In this document: piece after piece, positions 17,742 through 26,129 of the stretch
Layout: each line of letters begins with the position of its first letter
How positions within the stretch are numbered: the stretch's first letter is position 1
DNA from: an uncultured Lachnospiraceae bacterium
GTDB taxonomy: Bacteria; Bacillota; Clostridia; Lachnospirales; Lachnospiraceae
Length of the DNA: 64,000 nt
Assembly (NCBI GenBank): GCA_910579085.1
Contig: CAJTRU010000001.1
Coordinates: 47,735 to 111,734, forward strand
Direction of reading: 5' to 3'
Position numbers and translations under genes: made by a program
The notes under the pieces: model-generated
What the model was told of the DNA's origin: nothing
What the model saw: the letters and a program-made list of their open reading frames with translations, nothing else
The model's database searches: none

Positions 17742-18001
17742 ATAATATCCCATAATTGTTTTCAAACACCCATAAATCTGTTGTCTATTTAGTATAATTC
17801 CACAGTATTCTATAAAATACTACGTCATTATTTAATATTGCTTCTTATTGTTTCTAACACTTTTGTACCTGTAATATCCCATAATTGTTTTCAAGCCCCC
17901 ATAAACCTGTTGTCTATTTAGTATAACTCCACAGCATTTCATAAAATATTACGCCATTATTTAATATTGCTTCTTATTATTTCTAACATTTTTGTAACTG
18001 T
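17742..18001. repeat. tandem duplication, two copies of 130 bp
   Basis: TAATATCCCATAATTGTTTT starts at 17742 and again at 17872, and the two 130-bp units match with few differences through TTTAGTATAAnTCCACAG and ATTTAATATTGCTTCTTAT. A degenerate partial unit precedes (near 17711) and another follows (18002 onward), so about two and a half units exist. No coding frame is shared by the units. Confidence 0.75.
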
Positions 18002-18039
18002 AAAATTCCCTAAATCTTTTCAACTACCTGTAATTACAC

Positions 18040-18460
18040 TGTGCTGGGTCTTGTGGCATGTAACAGGTTTTGTGTGCCAGTACCAGAATTATTCCGTAAA
18101 AAGGTACACTTTTGCCCATGCAGCACAATGTCATTTAGTTAGGATTTTTACGGAAATATTTTTGGAAACTGCCAAAGCTTAGATTAGATGGCAAATTCCA
18201 AATGTGCTTACATGAACAAGCTGTACGAAGCCGCTGGTGCTTAAGCCCTGTACTTTAGGGCTTTATGCACCATTGCGTGCGAGCCCAAGCGGGAGCGTGC
18301 TTTGTTCATGTAAGACACTTTGGATTTGTCAGCCCGTCATTATTAAATTCCAGCATATCCCCTTAACTTAATGACATTGTACCATAGCAAAAGCACGCCC
18401 TTTTATGGAATAATTCTGGCTCTGGCACTAGAAACCGTCTGTCCACATCCCCAGCACAGC
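18040..18460. repeat. modular intergenic repeat R5
   Basis: It contains CAGGTTTTGTGTGCCAG, CAGAATTATTCCGTAAAAA, a CATTGCGTGCGAGCCCAAGC-type hairpin near 18272 and GGAATAATTCTGGCTCTGGC with GAAACCGTCTGTCCAC near 18410-18440, all shared with the other intergenic repeats. It fills most of the gap between tilS and the end of spoIIE. Confidence 0.55.
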
Positions 18461-18464
18461 AGAA

Positions 18465-20747
18465 TTACACCCGCTCCCATATGCCTGCTACTATTACTGT
18501 CATATCGTCTGATGCTTTTCCCCCGCTGCGCCTTACTGCTTCATCAAGTATGTGTTTTGCAATTTCCTGTGGGTTTATAATTTCACACCGTTTTAAGTAA
18601 CCAGATAAATCTTCTTCATTTTCCATAAAACAGTCTGAAACGCCATCCGTCATCATTATAACATAATCACCACCAGATATCCCGACTTTTCCTACATATG
18701 ACTCAATTTCATGCACAACACCGACTGGCAGTGTCTGTCCTTCTATCATCATTACGCGTTTATTATGTCTTAAATATGTTGCAGATGCCCCATTTTTAAG
18801 GAAACAGCAGTCCCCTTTATAGAGGTTTAAAATAACTATATCTGCCGTTGCATAACCTGCTTCTTCTTCTCTTGACATATAGAGTGAATTAATCAGCCTT
18901 ATAGCAGAACTATGTGAAAATCCTGCTTCTGCCATCTGTTCCAGAAGTTCTATTACTGTTTTGCTCTCTTCCATAGCATCACTTCCGCTTCCCATGCCGT
19001 CTGACAAGGCGAGAAGCATTTCCCCGCCAGGAAGTGTTATACATGAAAATGTATCGCCTGATATTTCTTCTCCATCTTTTGGAATTCTTGCAACGCCTGT
19101 TATTGCATATAATGGTGTATCCTCCACAAATACAAAATTAACCATTTCATTTACAAGCACTTTCCTTGACTCGGCCGAAGGACATATTGTCCTGCCAAGC
19201 ACATGTGAAAGCACCCTTGCAACCTCCGCTGATGTAACCAGCCTGCCCTTTGATGTCTTTGCCTGAAGGCTTATTTCCAGCCTGCCATCCTGCTTTTCAT
19301 AAGCAAATATATCTTCTGCCACTACTTTTTTCTTATCTAGTTCACCAATGATTTTTTCTTCTATTTCTAATGAAAAGTCTTTTATTTCTGGCATACTTTC
19401 TGCAAAATGTTTTACCATTTCACTTACTTCTTTCATCTGCCCTGCAACAACACGGCGGCTCTCTGCCATCCGGTTTTTAAAGCCCATAAGTGTCCTTGCC
19501 ATATACAGGTTCTGGTTAGCTTCTGACAGGAACTTCTCTGGATATATACATTCGTCCAGAAATTCGGCTGGCATCTGCGCTGGAAGGATGCACCCCTGTT
19601 CCTGTGCAACTGCAAGGGTATTAAATATTTCAGGCTTGCATACTGCAATCTGCCCCATGCAGTTATCCCTGTTTGTACAGTTCCCACACACTTTTTCAGA
19701 CATTTCATTCATCATTTTACGCATATCGTGGTTATTCATCCCATACTTATCATCTGTCTGTTTCATTAACGCATTTGAAAGCTTGTTAAATGCATCAGAA
19801 AATTCCTCCAGGCGCCGGCGCATTATATCCTGTACCCCCTTTTTTTCACTGGGGGGATTTTCCCCGCTGCGTCCAAGCTTTTTAAGAAATGATACAGGGA
19901 CACATAAAAATGCAATTCCTGATAAAATTATTGCCTTCATAGTGCCCTGTTCCATATTGCTTCCATCAAGCAGGTAATTCAGTGATATTGCTGATGCAAA
20001 AAAAGACAATACCATTAAAAGCCTTCCCTGCCCTTTCACAATTCCAGAACAAATACCAAGAAGCGCCATAAGACCTATTACCTCAGCCGGCCTTCCACAT
20101 AAAAGGAATAATATCCCTGCTGCCGTGCCTGCAACAGCCCCTGTTCCTGCTCCATAACAGTATCCTGCCAGCAACAGTACAAAGTAAACAATTATATCTG
20201 CAACAGAAATACCTGATACTGCCACTTCAGGAAATCCCCAGATTGCAAGTGTACCAATAATTACGGTACTTGCCATTTCCTCGTTGCCAAGTTCTCTATA
20301 TTTCCTGGGATGCAGAAGAAAATGTATTCCATCATGGAATATCCTTGTACATGCAATTATCATTATACTGCTTAGTACAGCAAGCCATATATTATATACA
20401 TTATATGGCAGCATCCAGAGCTGTAGCGTCCAGAGCGCAGCAGAAGCAAGCGCAGAAATAATTGCAGCATGTCCCATTTTAATATGTATGCCTCTTTTAC
20501 TTAACATATCTGAAGCAAGCGAAAGCGTAAACATTACCATCCCACCACAAATAGCTGTTTCCAGGCTCATGCTAGTACATGACATGCCAAGAAAAACTGC
20601 AAGCGCAACAGGGAAAACCCCGCCGCCTTCTGTAAAACCAGCCGCAAAATACGCAATTCCTACAGGGTTAAGCCCAAATATACTTACACGCCCAAGTAAA
20701 AATCCTAAAACAACCTGTAAAAGTATTCTTTTTTGAATTTGTTTCAT
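18465..20747 (-). CDS. spoIIE: stage II sporulation protein E (SpoIIE), serine phosphatase
   Basis: Product of 760 residues. About ten N-terminal membrane spans (to near residue 300) are followed by a central region with a Cys cluster (CGNCTNRDNCMGQIAVC) and a C-terminal PP2C phosphatase with LALSDGMGSGSDAMEESK, VIMMTDGVSD and the terminal SDDMTVIVAGIWER. SpoIIE dephosphorylates SpoIIAA to release sigma-F in the forespore and helps to place the polar septum. ATG 20747 is chosen because TGGAGG lies just upstream; earlier in-frame codons precede that site. A Spo0A-type promoter lies upstream. Confidence 0.96.
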   Translation of the reverse strand: MKQIQKRILLQVVLGFLLGRVSIFGLNPVGIAYFAAGFTEGGGVFPVALAVFLGMSCTSMSLETAICGGMVMFTLSLASDMLSKRGIHIKMGHAAIISALASAALWTLQLWMLPYNVYNIWLAVLSSIMIIACTRIFHDGIHFLLHPRKYRELGNEEMASTVIIGTLAIWGFPEVAVSGISVADIIVYFVLLLAGYCYGAGTGAVAGTAAGILFLLCGRPAEVIGLMALLGICSGIVKGQGRLLMVLSFFASAISLNYLLDGSNMEQGTMKAIILSGIAFLCVPVSFLKKLGRSGENPPSEKKGVQDIMRRRLEEFSDAFNKLSNALMKQTDDKYGMNNHDMRKMMNEMSEKVCGNCTNRDNCMGQIAVCKPEIFNTLAVAQEQGCILPAQMPAEFLDECIYPEKFLSEANQNLYMARTLMGFKNRMAESRRVVAGQMKEVSEMVKHFAESMPEIKDFSLEIEEKIIGELDKKKVVAEDIFAYEKQDGRLEISLQAKTSKGRLVTSAEVARVLSHVLGRTICPSAESRKVLVNEMVNFVFVEDTPLYAITGVARIPKDGEEISGDTFSCITLPGGEMLLALSDGMGSGSDAMEESKTVIELLEQMAEAGFSHSSAIRLINSLYMSREEEAGYATADIVILNLYKGDCCFLKNGASATYLRHNKRVMMIEGQTLPVGVVHEIESYVGKVGISGGDYVIMMTDGVSDCFMENEEDLSGYLKRCEIINPQEIAKHILDEAVRRSGGKASDDMTVIVAGIWERV

Positions 20748-20818
20748 TGCATCCTCCATTCTGTCCACACGACATAAAAACTTTTCTAAATTGTGCCCGT
20801 TTTGCTTTTTGCCAGCAC

Positions 20819-20852
20819 AGTATAAAAAAGTTCTTTTGCGTATTTTGTCAAA
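20819..20852 (-). promoter_or_regulatory. Spo0A-type sigma-A promoter of spoIIE
   Basis: On the minus strand TTGACA (20846-20851) and TATACT (20819-20824) are separated by exactly 21 bp. Spo0A-activated sigma-A promoters such as Bacillus spoIIE and spoIIG have this abnormal 21-22-bp spacing. TGTCAAA at 20846-20852 matches the 0A box TGTCGAA at six of seven positions and overlaps the -35. Confidence 0.7.
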
Positions 20853-20866
20853 TCTGAGGCTGGAAT

Positions 20867-20898
20867 AAAAAAAATATGCCGCTTTTTAAACGGCATAT
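20867..20898 (-). terminator. Rho-independent terminator of the rqcP-divIC operon
   Basis: ATATGCCG and CGGCATAT form a stem directly at the divIC stop codon, followed on the minus strand by an eight-T run (20867-20874). Confidence 0.85.
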
Positions 20899-21224
20899 TA
20901 ATCGTCATTATCAGGTTCAAATATAATCTCATCTTTATAAACAAGACCAAGTTTTTCCCTTGCAACTTCTTCCACATATTCATCTGTTTTTACATATTCT
21001 TCATACTCTTCCAGTTCCTTTGCCCTCTTATCTGCTTCTTTCTTTTCCTTCTTAAGTCCTGCAATCTGCCTTGAGTATTCTTTTTCCTGTGTCTTTAATA
21101 CAGAATATTTATATGCCATTGTACAACAAAGCACAAGGGCTAGTATAATAATTCCAGTTACTGTAAAACGGCTTATTCTCTTTCTACGGCTAGTCCTTCT
21201 TCTTTTCCCGCCTCTGTATGCCAT
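20898..21224 (-). CDS. divIC: DivIC/FtsB-like septum formation initiator
   Basis: Product of 108 residues. A short basic cytoplasmic tail (MAYRGGKRRRTSRRKRISRF) is followed by one membrane span (about 23-42) and an extracytoplasmic coiled coil (KTQEKEYSRQIAGLKKEKKE...) ending in the family motif YVEEVAREKLGLVYKDEIIF. It joins DivIB and FtsL in the divisome. AGGTGG just upstream supports ATG 21224 over an earlier in-frame ATG. The stop codon is inside the terminator stem. Location after yabQ is the conserved Clostridia order. Confidence 0.9.
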   Translation of the reverse strand: MAYRGGKRRRTSRRKRISRFTVTGIIILALVLCCTMAYKYSVLKTQEKEYSRQIAGLKKEKKEADKRAKELEEYEEYVKTDEYVEEVAREKLGLVYKDEIIFEPDNDD

Positions 21225-21318
21225 TAATGCCACCTGCCTTTCACAATACTTTGGTTTCTATTTTAGTTTATATAAATATACAACAGTTTTCCAATTTTTA
21301 CAATCCAAAAAACAGATT

Positions 21319-21729
21319 TTATCTCTTTTTCTGTTTGCTATCTTTATTATCTTTACAAGTTTTATTCTGCTTTCTTTTATTCCGTTTCTTCCTAATCCAT
21401 TTTACAAGTGATGGTTTATGGCTGCCGAAAACTTTTACAAGCACACCCCTTACAGGCCTGCTTATCCCTTTTTCGTACAGCCATGCCCCTGTAACAAGCA
21501 TAAGCGCCCCGTACCAGCGTATTTCCCCATCATTATACACAAAAAATATATAATAAACAGGAACAGATGCCGCAGCCCAGTATAATATATCCTCAGTCCA
21601 GGTCAGAATACCTGGATGCCAGAACATCCACCTTAAAAGCCGCAATATTTCATATCCAAGAACCAGGGCCATTCCACAACACAGTGTTACTATAAGAAAA
21701 GTAACCTGTCCATGAATAATTTCACTCAC
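21319..21729 (-). CDS. yabQ: spore cortex biosynthesis protein YabQ
   Basis: Product of 136 residues with three to four membrane spans in the first 90 (FLIVTLCCGMALVLGYEILR, then ILYWAAASVPVYYIFFVYN) and a basic cytoplasmic tail rich in Lys. YabQ is an outer-forespore-membrane protein needed for cortex formation. Its ATG overlaps the yabP stop as ATGA, so the two are translationally coupled. Confidence 0.88.
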   Translation of the reverse strand: MSEIIHGQVTFLIVTLCCGMALVLGYEILRLLRWMFWHPGILTWTEDILYWAAASVPVYYIFFVYNDGEIRWYGALMLVTGAWLYEKGISRPVRGVLVKVFGSHKPSLVKWIRKKRNKRKQNKTCKDNKDSKQKKR

Positions 21730-22025
21730 TGAAACATCCTCCCGAAAAATGAAGCTGCTTTTTTAGCTGGTTCTTCCTTATCAGAATATGCAAAACTGTC
21801 TATCCTTCCATCAACATCAACCTCACCTTTTTCAAGTGAAAGCCTGTTTACATGGAGCTCATCACCCCTTATAAGCAAAATCCCCTGCTCAGTTTCAAGA
21901 TAAACCTCCTTTGCATCAAATGACAATACATCCCTTACCCCTGATAATACCGCTGTCCGCCTTGCGTTAAGATATACCTTATGTACCTGCTTGTTCTGTC
22001 TTTCTTCAGTTCTTCTGTCTTCCAT
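21726..22025 (-). CDS. yabP: sporulation protein YabP
   Basis: Product of 99 residues. The YabP/YqfC fold is visible as ARRTAVLSGVRDVLSFDAKE followed by VYLETEQGILLIRGDELHVN and LSLEKGEVDVDGRIDSFAYS. The family is made in the mother cell under sigma-E control. GAAGGGA lies upstream of ATG 22025. It sits between rqcP and yabQ. Confidence 0.92.
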   Translation of the reverse strand: MEDRRTEERQNKQVHKVYLNARRTAVLSGVRDVLSFDAKEVYLETEQGILLIRGDELHVNRLSLEKGEVDVDGRIDSFAYSDKEEPAKKAASFFGRMFQ

Positions 22026-22100
22026 AAAAAAACTCCCTTCATATTCCTATCACAGTATATGAAGAGAGCAGACAATATATAACATTAAATTCCGGACGTG

Positions 22101-22340
22101 TTACAGCACTTTGTAAAGTTCCCTGGCCTCATCCTTTTTATAAGTTTCTTCCAGGCTTAATACTTCAACTTTTACCTGTTTATCTCCAAAGCCGATTTCT
22201 ATAATATCTCCAATTTTAACATTAAGCGAAGCTTTCGCCTTCTTGCCATTTACTGATATCCTGCCTGCATCACACGCCTCATTTGCAACGGGCCTTCTCT
22301 TAATCAGCCTTGAAACTTTAAGATACTTGTCTAATCTCAT
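22101..22340 (-). CDS. rqcP: S4-domain RNA-binding protein RqcP (YabO)
   Basis: Product of 79 residues, a single S4 domain: MRLDKYLKVSRLIKRRPVAN followed by ACDAGRISVNGKKAKASLNV. In Bacillus this protein binds stalled 50S subunits with RqcH and supports poly-alanine tailing in ribosome quality control. AAGGAGC precedes ATG 22340. It is first of the rqcP-yabP-yabQ-divIC group, an order widely kept in spore formers. Confidence 0.9.
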   Translation of the reverse strand: MRLDKYLKVSRLIKRRPVANEACDAGRISVNGKKAKASLNVKIGDIIEIGFGDKQVKVEVLSLEETYKKDEARELYKVL

Positions 22341-22360
22341 AACCTGCTCCTTTTCTATGC

Positions 22361-22386
22361 AAAAGAGACTGCCTCAAGGCAGCCTC
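22361..22386 (-). terminator. terminator downstream of hup
   Basis: GAGGCTGCC and GGCAGTCTC (minus strand) form a 9-bp stem with one G-T pair and a 4-base loop, followed by TTTT. Confidence 0.7.
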
Positions 22387-22407
22387 AGCAATTACCACAA
22401 ACAAAAA

Positions 22408-22683
22408 TTATTGGTTTACAGCATCCTTTAAAGCCTTGCCAGCCTTAAACTTAGGAGCTTTAGAAGCCTCAATCTGCATCTTCTCACCTGTTAATGGGTT
22501 TCTGCCTTCCCTTGCTGCCCTGTCTGCAACTTCAAATGTTCCAAATCCTACTAACTGGATTTTCTCTCCTTTTTGCAGCTCTTCTGTTACAACATCAATA
22601 AAAGCTTTTAATGCCTTCTCTGAATCCTTCTTTGAAAGCTCTGTTTTCTCAGCGATAGCTGCTACTAATTCTGTCTTGTTCAT
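22408..22683 (-). CDS. hup: HU-type DNA-binding protein
   Basis: Product of 91 residues, standard HU length. It starts MNKTELVAAIAEKTELSKKD and has the GFGTFEVADRAAREGRNPLTG beta-arm region and the conserved KAPKFKAGKALKDAVN end. HU bends and compacts DNA as a dimer. GAGGAGG precedes the ATG, a strong sigma-A promoter lies 46 bp upstream and a terminator follows, so it is a single-gene unit. Confidence 0.96.
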   Translation of the reverse strand: MNKTELVAAIAEKTELSKKDSEKALKAFIDVVTEELQKGEKIQLVGFGTFEVADRAAREGRNPLTGEKMQIEASKAPKFKAGKALKDAVNQ

Positions 22684-22728
22684 GGATAAATCCTCCTCAT
22701 AAATTAATTCCGTAAAACCTACATGTTA

Positions 22729-22757
22729 TTTATACCCTCATTATAAGCATTTGTCAA
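22729..22757 (-). promoter_or_regulatory. hup promoter
   Basis: Minus-strand TTGACA (22752-22757), 17-bp spacer, TATAAA (22729-22734), 46 bp upstream of the hup start. Confidence 0.8.
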
Positions 22758-22923
22758 GGATTTTCGCGAATAAACACGTTTTTTTGCCGTATTTATTTAA
22801 CTTCACAAGAATATACTCCATTTTTAAGTGGAATACCGCAGAAATGCACCTTGTTTTCTGCCAGCAAAGGCAAATATTCCACAGTCCCAGTACTTCTGTA
22901 TATGGTACAAGATAATTATATTA

Positions 22924-24207
22924 TTAATTAAATGGTTCTGATGGCATGTCTGGTTTAATTGAAATAACATTGTTTTTTGTTTTCTTTGTTCCGCCTTTAG
23001 TCCCTGTAAAATTAAAAACATCATCCAGCCTTTCAGACAATTGTTCTGGCAGGATATTTTTCTTCACAAGAACTTCAAACTGGTTAGTGACAATATCTGG
23101 CAGCCCCAGCAATTCTTCATCACTTAATTTTACAAGTTCATCAAAAACCTTCATAATGTCCTGGAGATTTTCTTCCTCACTGTCATCAATATGCTCCAGC
23201 AGGTCTTCTTCTGCCCCATCCAGTGAAGGAAGTTCTGGTTCAATTACAAGCTTTGTCCTTAACCTTTTGCAAATCCCTTCCAGAAAACAGTATGAACGCT
23301 TATCACGTGCATGTATAACCTTAGGACAGATATTCTGTATTATAAATGCTTCCACTATCATATCAAGCAGCTTGTCTGATGACTCTTCAAAATATTCCAC
23401 TGGTGATACAGGCAGTATAAATCCTGTATCCGACTCCACTGCCAGAAACATCATTGGAAAATGTGGCACTTCATCTGGCGCATTGCGCACAGGTTCAGGG
23501 TACTGTACAAGCTCACATTCCCATACACCACTTTTTCCCATATTTTTAAGCCTTGCCACATTAATATCATTGTTTATGCCAGGCACTGTGTATTCCTCTG
23601 GAAAAGGTTCTGGCATTTCTATACTTCTTATACTATATCCATCACCATTTTGTTCTAAAAACGGGATTTTGCCACTTCTGCATATGCTGCCAAGTGCAGG
23701 CAAAGTTTCCTGGTTTAACATTCCTGCTAATGCAATTGATGCTTTTAGTGCCTCCGCTATATACAGCCCGTCCTGTTCTGTCTGTATAAGCCAGGGACAA
23801 TACCCTGCCCTGTACTTTACAAACTGCGGCCAGGCATTGCTTCCTTCCAGGCTGGTACTGTTCCTGTCTGCATAATCCATTACTTCCGATGCTTCTTCCT
23901 TTGATAAATTATCCTTATCCTGGAAAGTACATTGCAGACATTCCTGTTTTAAAAGACATTCCTGGTATAAAAGCTGTGACTGCAAACCATATTCATATGT
24001 ACTGGCAATAATCCGGTAACTGTCAAAACCTTTCCTGCCAATATATATGCCAATAGCAATGTAATCACCTGCCATGCCCATTATACTTATATATCCTGTT
24101 TCACCATCTGGCAATTTTATTGCAAATACCTCATCATCCCTAAGTTTATTCCAGAGTTTAGTTTCCTTGTATTCAAAAGCCAGTCTGTACAGGCTGTCAG
24201 AAGCCAT
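22924..24207 (-). CDS. DUF6930/DUF7309-like protein of unknown function
   Basis: Product of 427 residues, soluble, no signal peptide. The N-terminal half (LRDDEVFAIKLPDGETGYIS, then GIYIGRKGFDSYR) and the middle part with FPMMFLAVESDTGFILPVSP resemble the two-part DUF7309/DUF6930 proteins of Clostridia; the C terminus is acidic and coil-rich, ending in a basic stretch. Function unknown. The start at 24207 follows GGAGGAGG; an earlier TTG in frame lies before it. It begins 46 bp beyond the rplL terminator and may be expressed by read-through. Confidence 0.7.
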   Translation of the reverse strand: MASDSLYRLAFEYKETKLWNKLRDDEVFAIKLPDGETGYISIMGMAGDYIAIGIYIGRKGFDSYRIIASTYEYGLQSQLLYQECLLKQECLQCTFQDKDNLSKEEASEVMDYADRNSTSLEGSNAWPQFVKYRAGYCPWLIQTEQDGLYIAEALKASIALAGMLNQETLPALGSICRSGKIPFLEQNGDGYSIRSIEMPEPFPEEYTVPGINNDINVARLKNMGKSGVWECELVQYPEPVRNAPDEVPHFPMMFLAVESDTGFILPVSPVEYFEESSDKLLDMIVEAFIIQNICPKVIHARDKRSYCFLEGICKRLRTKLVIEPELPSLDGAEEDLLEHIDDSEEENLQDIMKVFDELVKLSDEELLGLPDIVTNQFEVLVKKNILPEQLSERLDDVFNFTGTKGGTKKTKNNVISIKPDMPSEPFN

Positions 24208-24253
24208 ATATTTCCTCCTCCCATATGCCCAGAACATATATTACCGGGTTATC

Positions 24254-24286
24254 AAAAAGAACTGCCAGAATTACCCGGCAGTTCTT
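24254..24286 (-). terminator. Rho-independent terminator of rplJ-rplL
   Basis: AAGAACTGCC and GGCAGTTCTT form a perfect 10-bp stem with a 10-base loop, followed by a T run on the minus strand, 25 bp after the rplL stop. Confidence 0.88.
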
Positions 24287-24311
24287 AAAAAGTATAATCA
24301 GATTTAACAAA

Positions 24312-24677
24312 TTATTTAAGAGTAATTTTAGCGCCTTCAGCCTCAATCTTTGTCTTAATGTCTTCAGCTTCTTCTTTAGATGCTGCTTCTTTGATAACCT
24401 TAGGAGCGCCGTCAACAACTTCCTTAGCTTCTTTAAGGCCTAAGCCTGTTACTTCACGTACAACTTTTATAACCTTAACTTTGTTTGGACCAACTTCTGT
24501 AAGTTCTACATCAAATTCATCCTTTTCATCAGCAGCTTCGCCGCCAGCACCACCTGCTGCAACAACAACGCCAGCAGCAGCAGAAACACCGAACTCTTCT
24601 TCACATGCTTTTACTAAATCATTTAACTCTAAAACTGTCATCCCTTTGATTACATCAATAATTTCCTGTGTAGTCAT
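24312..24677 (-). CDS. rplL: ribosomal protein L7/L12
   Basis: Product of 121 residues. N-terminal dimerisation domain (MTTQEIIDVIKGMTVLELND), Ala/Gly-rich hinge (AAAGVVVAAGGAGGEA) and C-terminal factor-binding domain (KVIKVVREVTGLGLKEAKEV). It forms the flexible stalk that recruits translation GTPases. GGAGG lies upstream of ATG 24677, which I prefer to an earlier in-frame ATG. Transcribed with rplJ; no rpoB follows. Confidence 0.97.
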   Translation of the reverse strand: MTTQEIIDVIKGMTVLELNDLVKACEEEFGVSAAAGVVVAAGGAGGEAADEKDEFDVELTEVGPNKVKVIKVVREVTGLGLKEAKEVVDGAPKVIKEAASKEEAEDIKTKIEAEGAKITLK

Positions 24678-24771
24678 TTTATATACCTCCATTAAATATA
24701 ATTAAAATAAATTTTCCGTATCTAAATATTATAAACAACAAACTTATAAGACCTACTGTCCTTGTATATAC

Positions 24772-25272
24772 TTATGCCTCAGCAGCACCATCACCCTTTT
24801 CTGCAATCTGCTTAATAACACGTGCAAAGTTTGCAATAGGTGACTGTAAAGAACCAAGCAGTTTTGAAATAAGCTCTTCCCTTGAAGGAATACTTGCAAG
24901 AACCTTAACTCCTTCAGCATCATAAAAGTTACCCTCTACGATAGCTGCCTTAAATTCAAGTGCAGCAGCTTCCTTAGCCATATCGTTGAGAATTCTTATA
25001 GGTGCAGTTGCGTCATCTTTTGAAATAGCAATTGCAGAAGGACCTTCAAGAAGAGCATCAAGCTGTGCACAATCTGTACCTTCAAACGCACGTTTCATAA
25101 GGGTATTCTTGTACACCTTATATTCGCACCCTGCTTCCCTGAGATTTTTACGGAGTCTTGTGTCCTGTTCTACAGTAAGTCCACGGTAATCTACTAAAAC
25201 TATTGTAGCAGCACCTTCAACTTTCGCTTTAATCTCATCAACTACAGGCTGTTTAATTTCAACTTTTGCCAT
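24772..25272 (-). CDS. rplJ: ribosomal protein L10
   Basis: Product of 166 residues starting MAKVEIKQPVVDEIKAKVEG. The RNA-binding part (ATIVLVDYRGLTVEQDTRLR, then YKVYKNTLMKRA) and the C-terminal helix that holds L7/L12 dimers are present. It anchors the stalk to 23S rRNA and represses its own operon by binding the leader. AAAGGAG precedes ATG 25272; the longer open frame to 25521 runs through the L10 leader RNA and is not coding. Confidence 0.97.
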   Translation of the reverse strand: MAKVEIKQPVVDEIKAKVEGAATIVLVDYRGLTVEQDTRLRKNLREAGCEYKVYKNTLMKRAFEGTDCAQLDALLEGPSAIAISKDDATAPIRILNDMAKEAAALEFKAAIVEGNFYDAEGVKVLASIPSREELISKLLGSLQSPIANFARVIKQIAEKGDGAAEA

Positions 25273-25348
25273 AGGTAAAATCTCCTTTCCTGGGCAGCCC
25301 CATATTTTTATAACTTCACTGCTTGCAGACCCCTTTTCTTTATATATG

Positions 25349-25487
25349 AAAAAACTCCCTGTACACACGTACACAGGGAGATAAAAATTTCCATAAAACA
25401 AAATTCTCCTCGGCAGGCGGTTATCCTTACGCCAGTATACTGGCACCTGCTGTCTACGGCAGTGTGGCTGTGCTTTTTGCAAAACCT
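25349..25487 (-). ncRNA. ribosomal protein L10 leader with attenuator hairpin
   Basis: The transcript upstream of rplJ has GCCGTAGACAGCAGGTG and CCGCCTGCCGAGGAG, the conserved kink-turn and pairing segments of the L10 leader, then CTCCCTGT/ACAGGGAG (25355-25380) followed by six T, a likely terminator. L10-L12 complex binding would lower rplJL expression. Confidence 0.85.
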
Positions 25488-25492
25488 TTGAT

Positions 25493-25521
25493 AGGATACC
25501 ATATACGGGAAAAAATGTCAA
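25493..25521 (-). promoter_or_regulatory. rplJL promoter
   Basis: Minus-strand TTGACA (25516-25521), 17-bp spacer, TATCCT (25493-25498), placing the start of transcription just before the L10 leader. The -35 abuts repeat R6. Confidence 0.82.
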
Positions 25522-25968
25522 GCATAATTTGCAGTTATCTTTTGTTTGTGCTGGGCTGACGGACGGTTTTTAGTGCCAGAGCCAGAATATTCCATACAAA
25601 AAAGCATGCCGGAGGCATGGCTTTTGCATGCATTCCGCTACGTTAACCCACGCAGCGGCACATAAAGCCATATATTTAATGTTCCAAAATAAACTTACGT
25701 TTCTTCCGTAACATTAAATATATGGCTTAAATGCCGACGGGGTTAAAGTGCCCCTTTTACGGAATAATTCATGACATCTGGCACGCAAAACCTGTCACCA
25801 GCAGCCTACAATAAAAACCAGAATAATTAAGATAACTGTAAACGGGGGTGGTGGGGAATGATTTTGCCAGTCACTTATTATACAGTGGAATAATTTAGTG
25901 GAACACCAGAAACCCTGCGTCCGTCCTCCATCAAAAGATAACTGGAAATTATACAACAGACGTGCCAT
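25522..25968. repeat. modular intergenic repeat R6, largest copy
   Basis: It contains nearly every module of the family: TTTGCAGTTATCTTTTG, GACGGACGGTTTTTAGTGCC, the GCATTCCGCTACGTTAACCC hairpin, a perfect 19-bp inverted pair AAGCCATATATTTAATGTT / AACATTAAATATATGGCTT (25664-25727 region), GGGGTTAAAGTGCCCC, ATCTGGCACGCAAAACC, and AACACCAGAAACCCTGCGTC near 25902. It fills the divergent gap between rplJ and the amidase gene. Confidence 0.72.
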
Positions 25969-26068
25969 TTATTCTATTTTGACGTGATTTGGCAGGCGGG
26001 AATATTTTGGTATCTTTTATTCTAGGTTTTGTTATAAATTGTAATAATTATGTCTATTATATATTTTT

Positions 26069-26097
26069 TTGCATAGAATTTTATATACTAGTATATA
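26069..26097 (+). promoter_or_regulatory. putative promoter of the amidase gene
   Basis: TTGCAT (26069-26074), 17-bp spacer, TATATA (26092-26097), 33 bp before ATG 26130. Confidence 0.55.
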
Positions 26098-26129
26098 CAC
26101 TCTGTTTAAAAAGAAAGGGAGCATTTGTA

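Noticed and set aside
17742..18001. CRISPR-like array
   Set aside because: The repeat unit is 130 bp and contiguous; there are no short repeats with unique spacers and no cas genes.
22946..23875. 309-codon open frame on the plus strand
   Set aside because: It mirrors the DUF6930-like gene on the minus strand; low-complexity Ser-rich product and no start signals.
25273..25521. N-terminal extension of L10
   Set aside because: It covers the L10 leader RNA, attenuator and promoter; L10 homologues start at MAKVEIKQ.
25989..26129. N-terminal hydrophobic extension of the amidase
   Set aside because: The region contains the likely promoter, and the ribosome-binding site and conserved family start fit ATG 26130.
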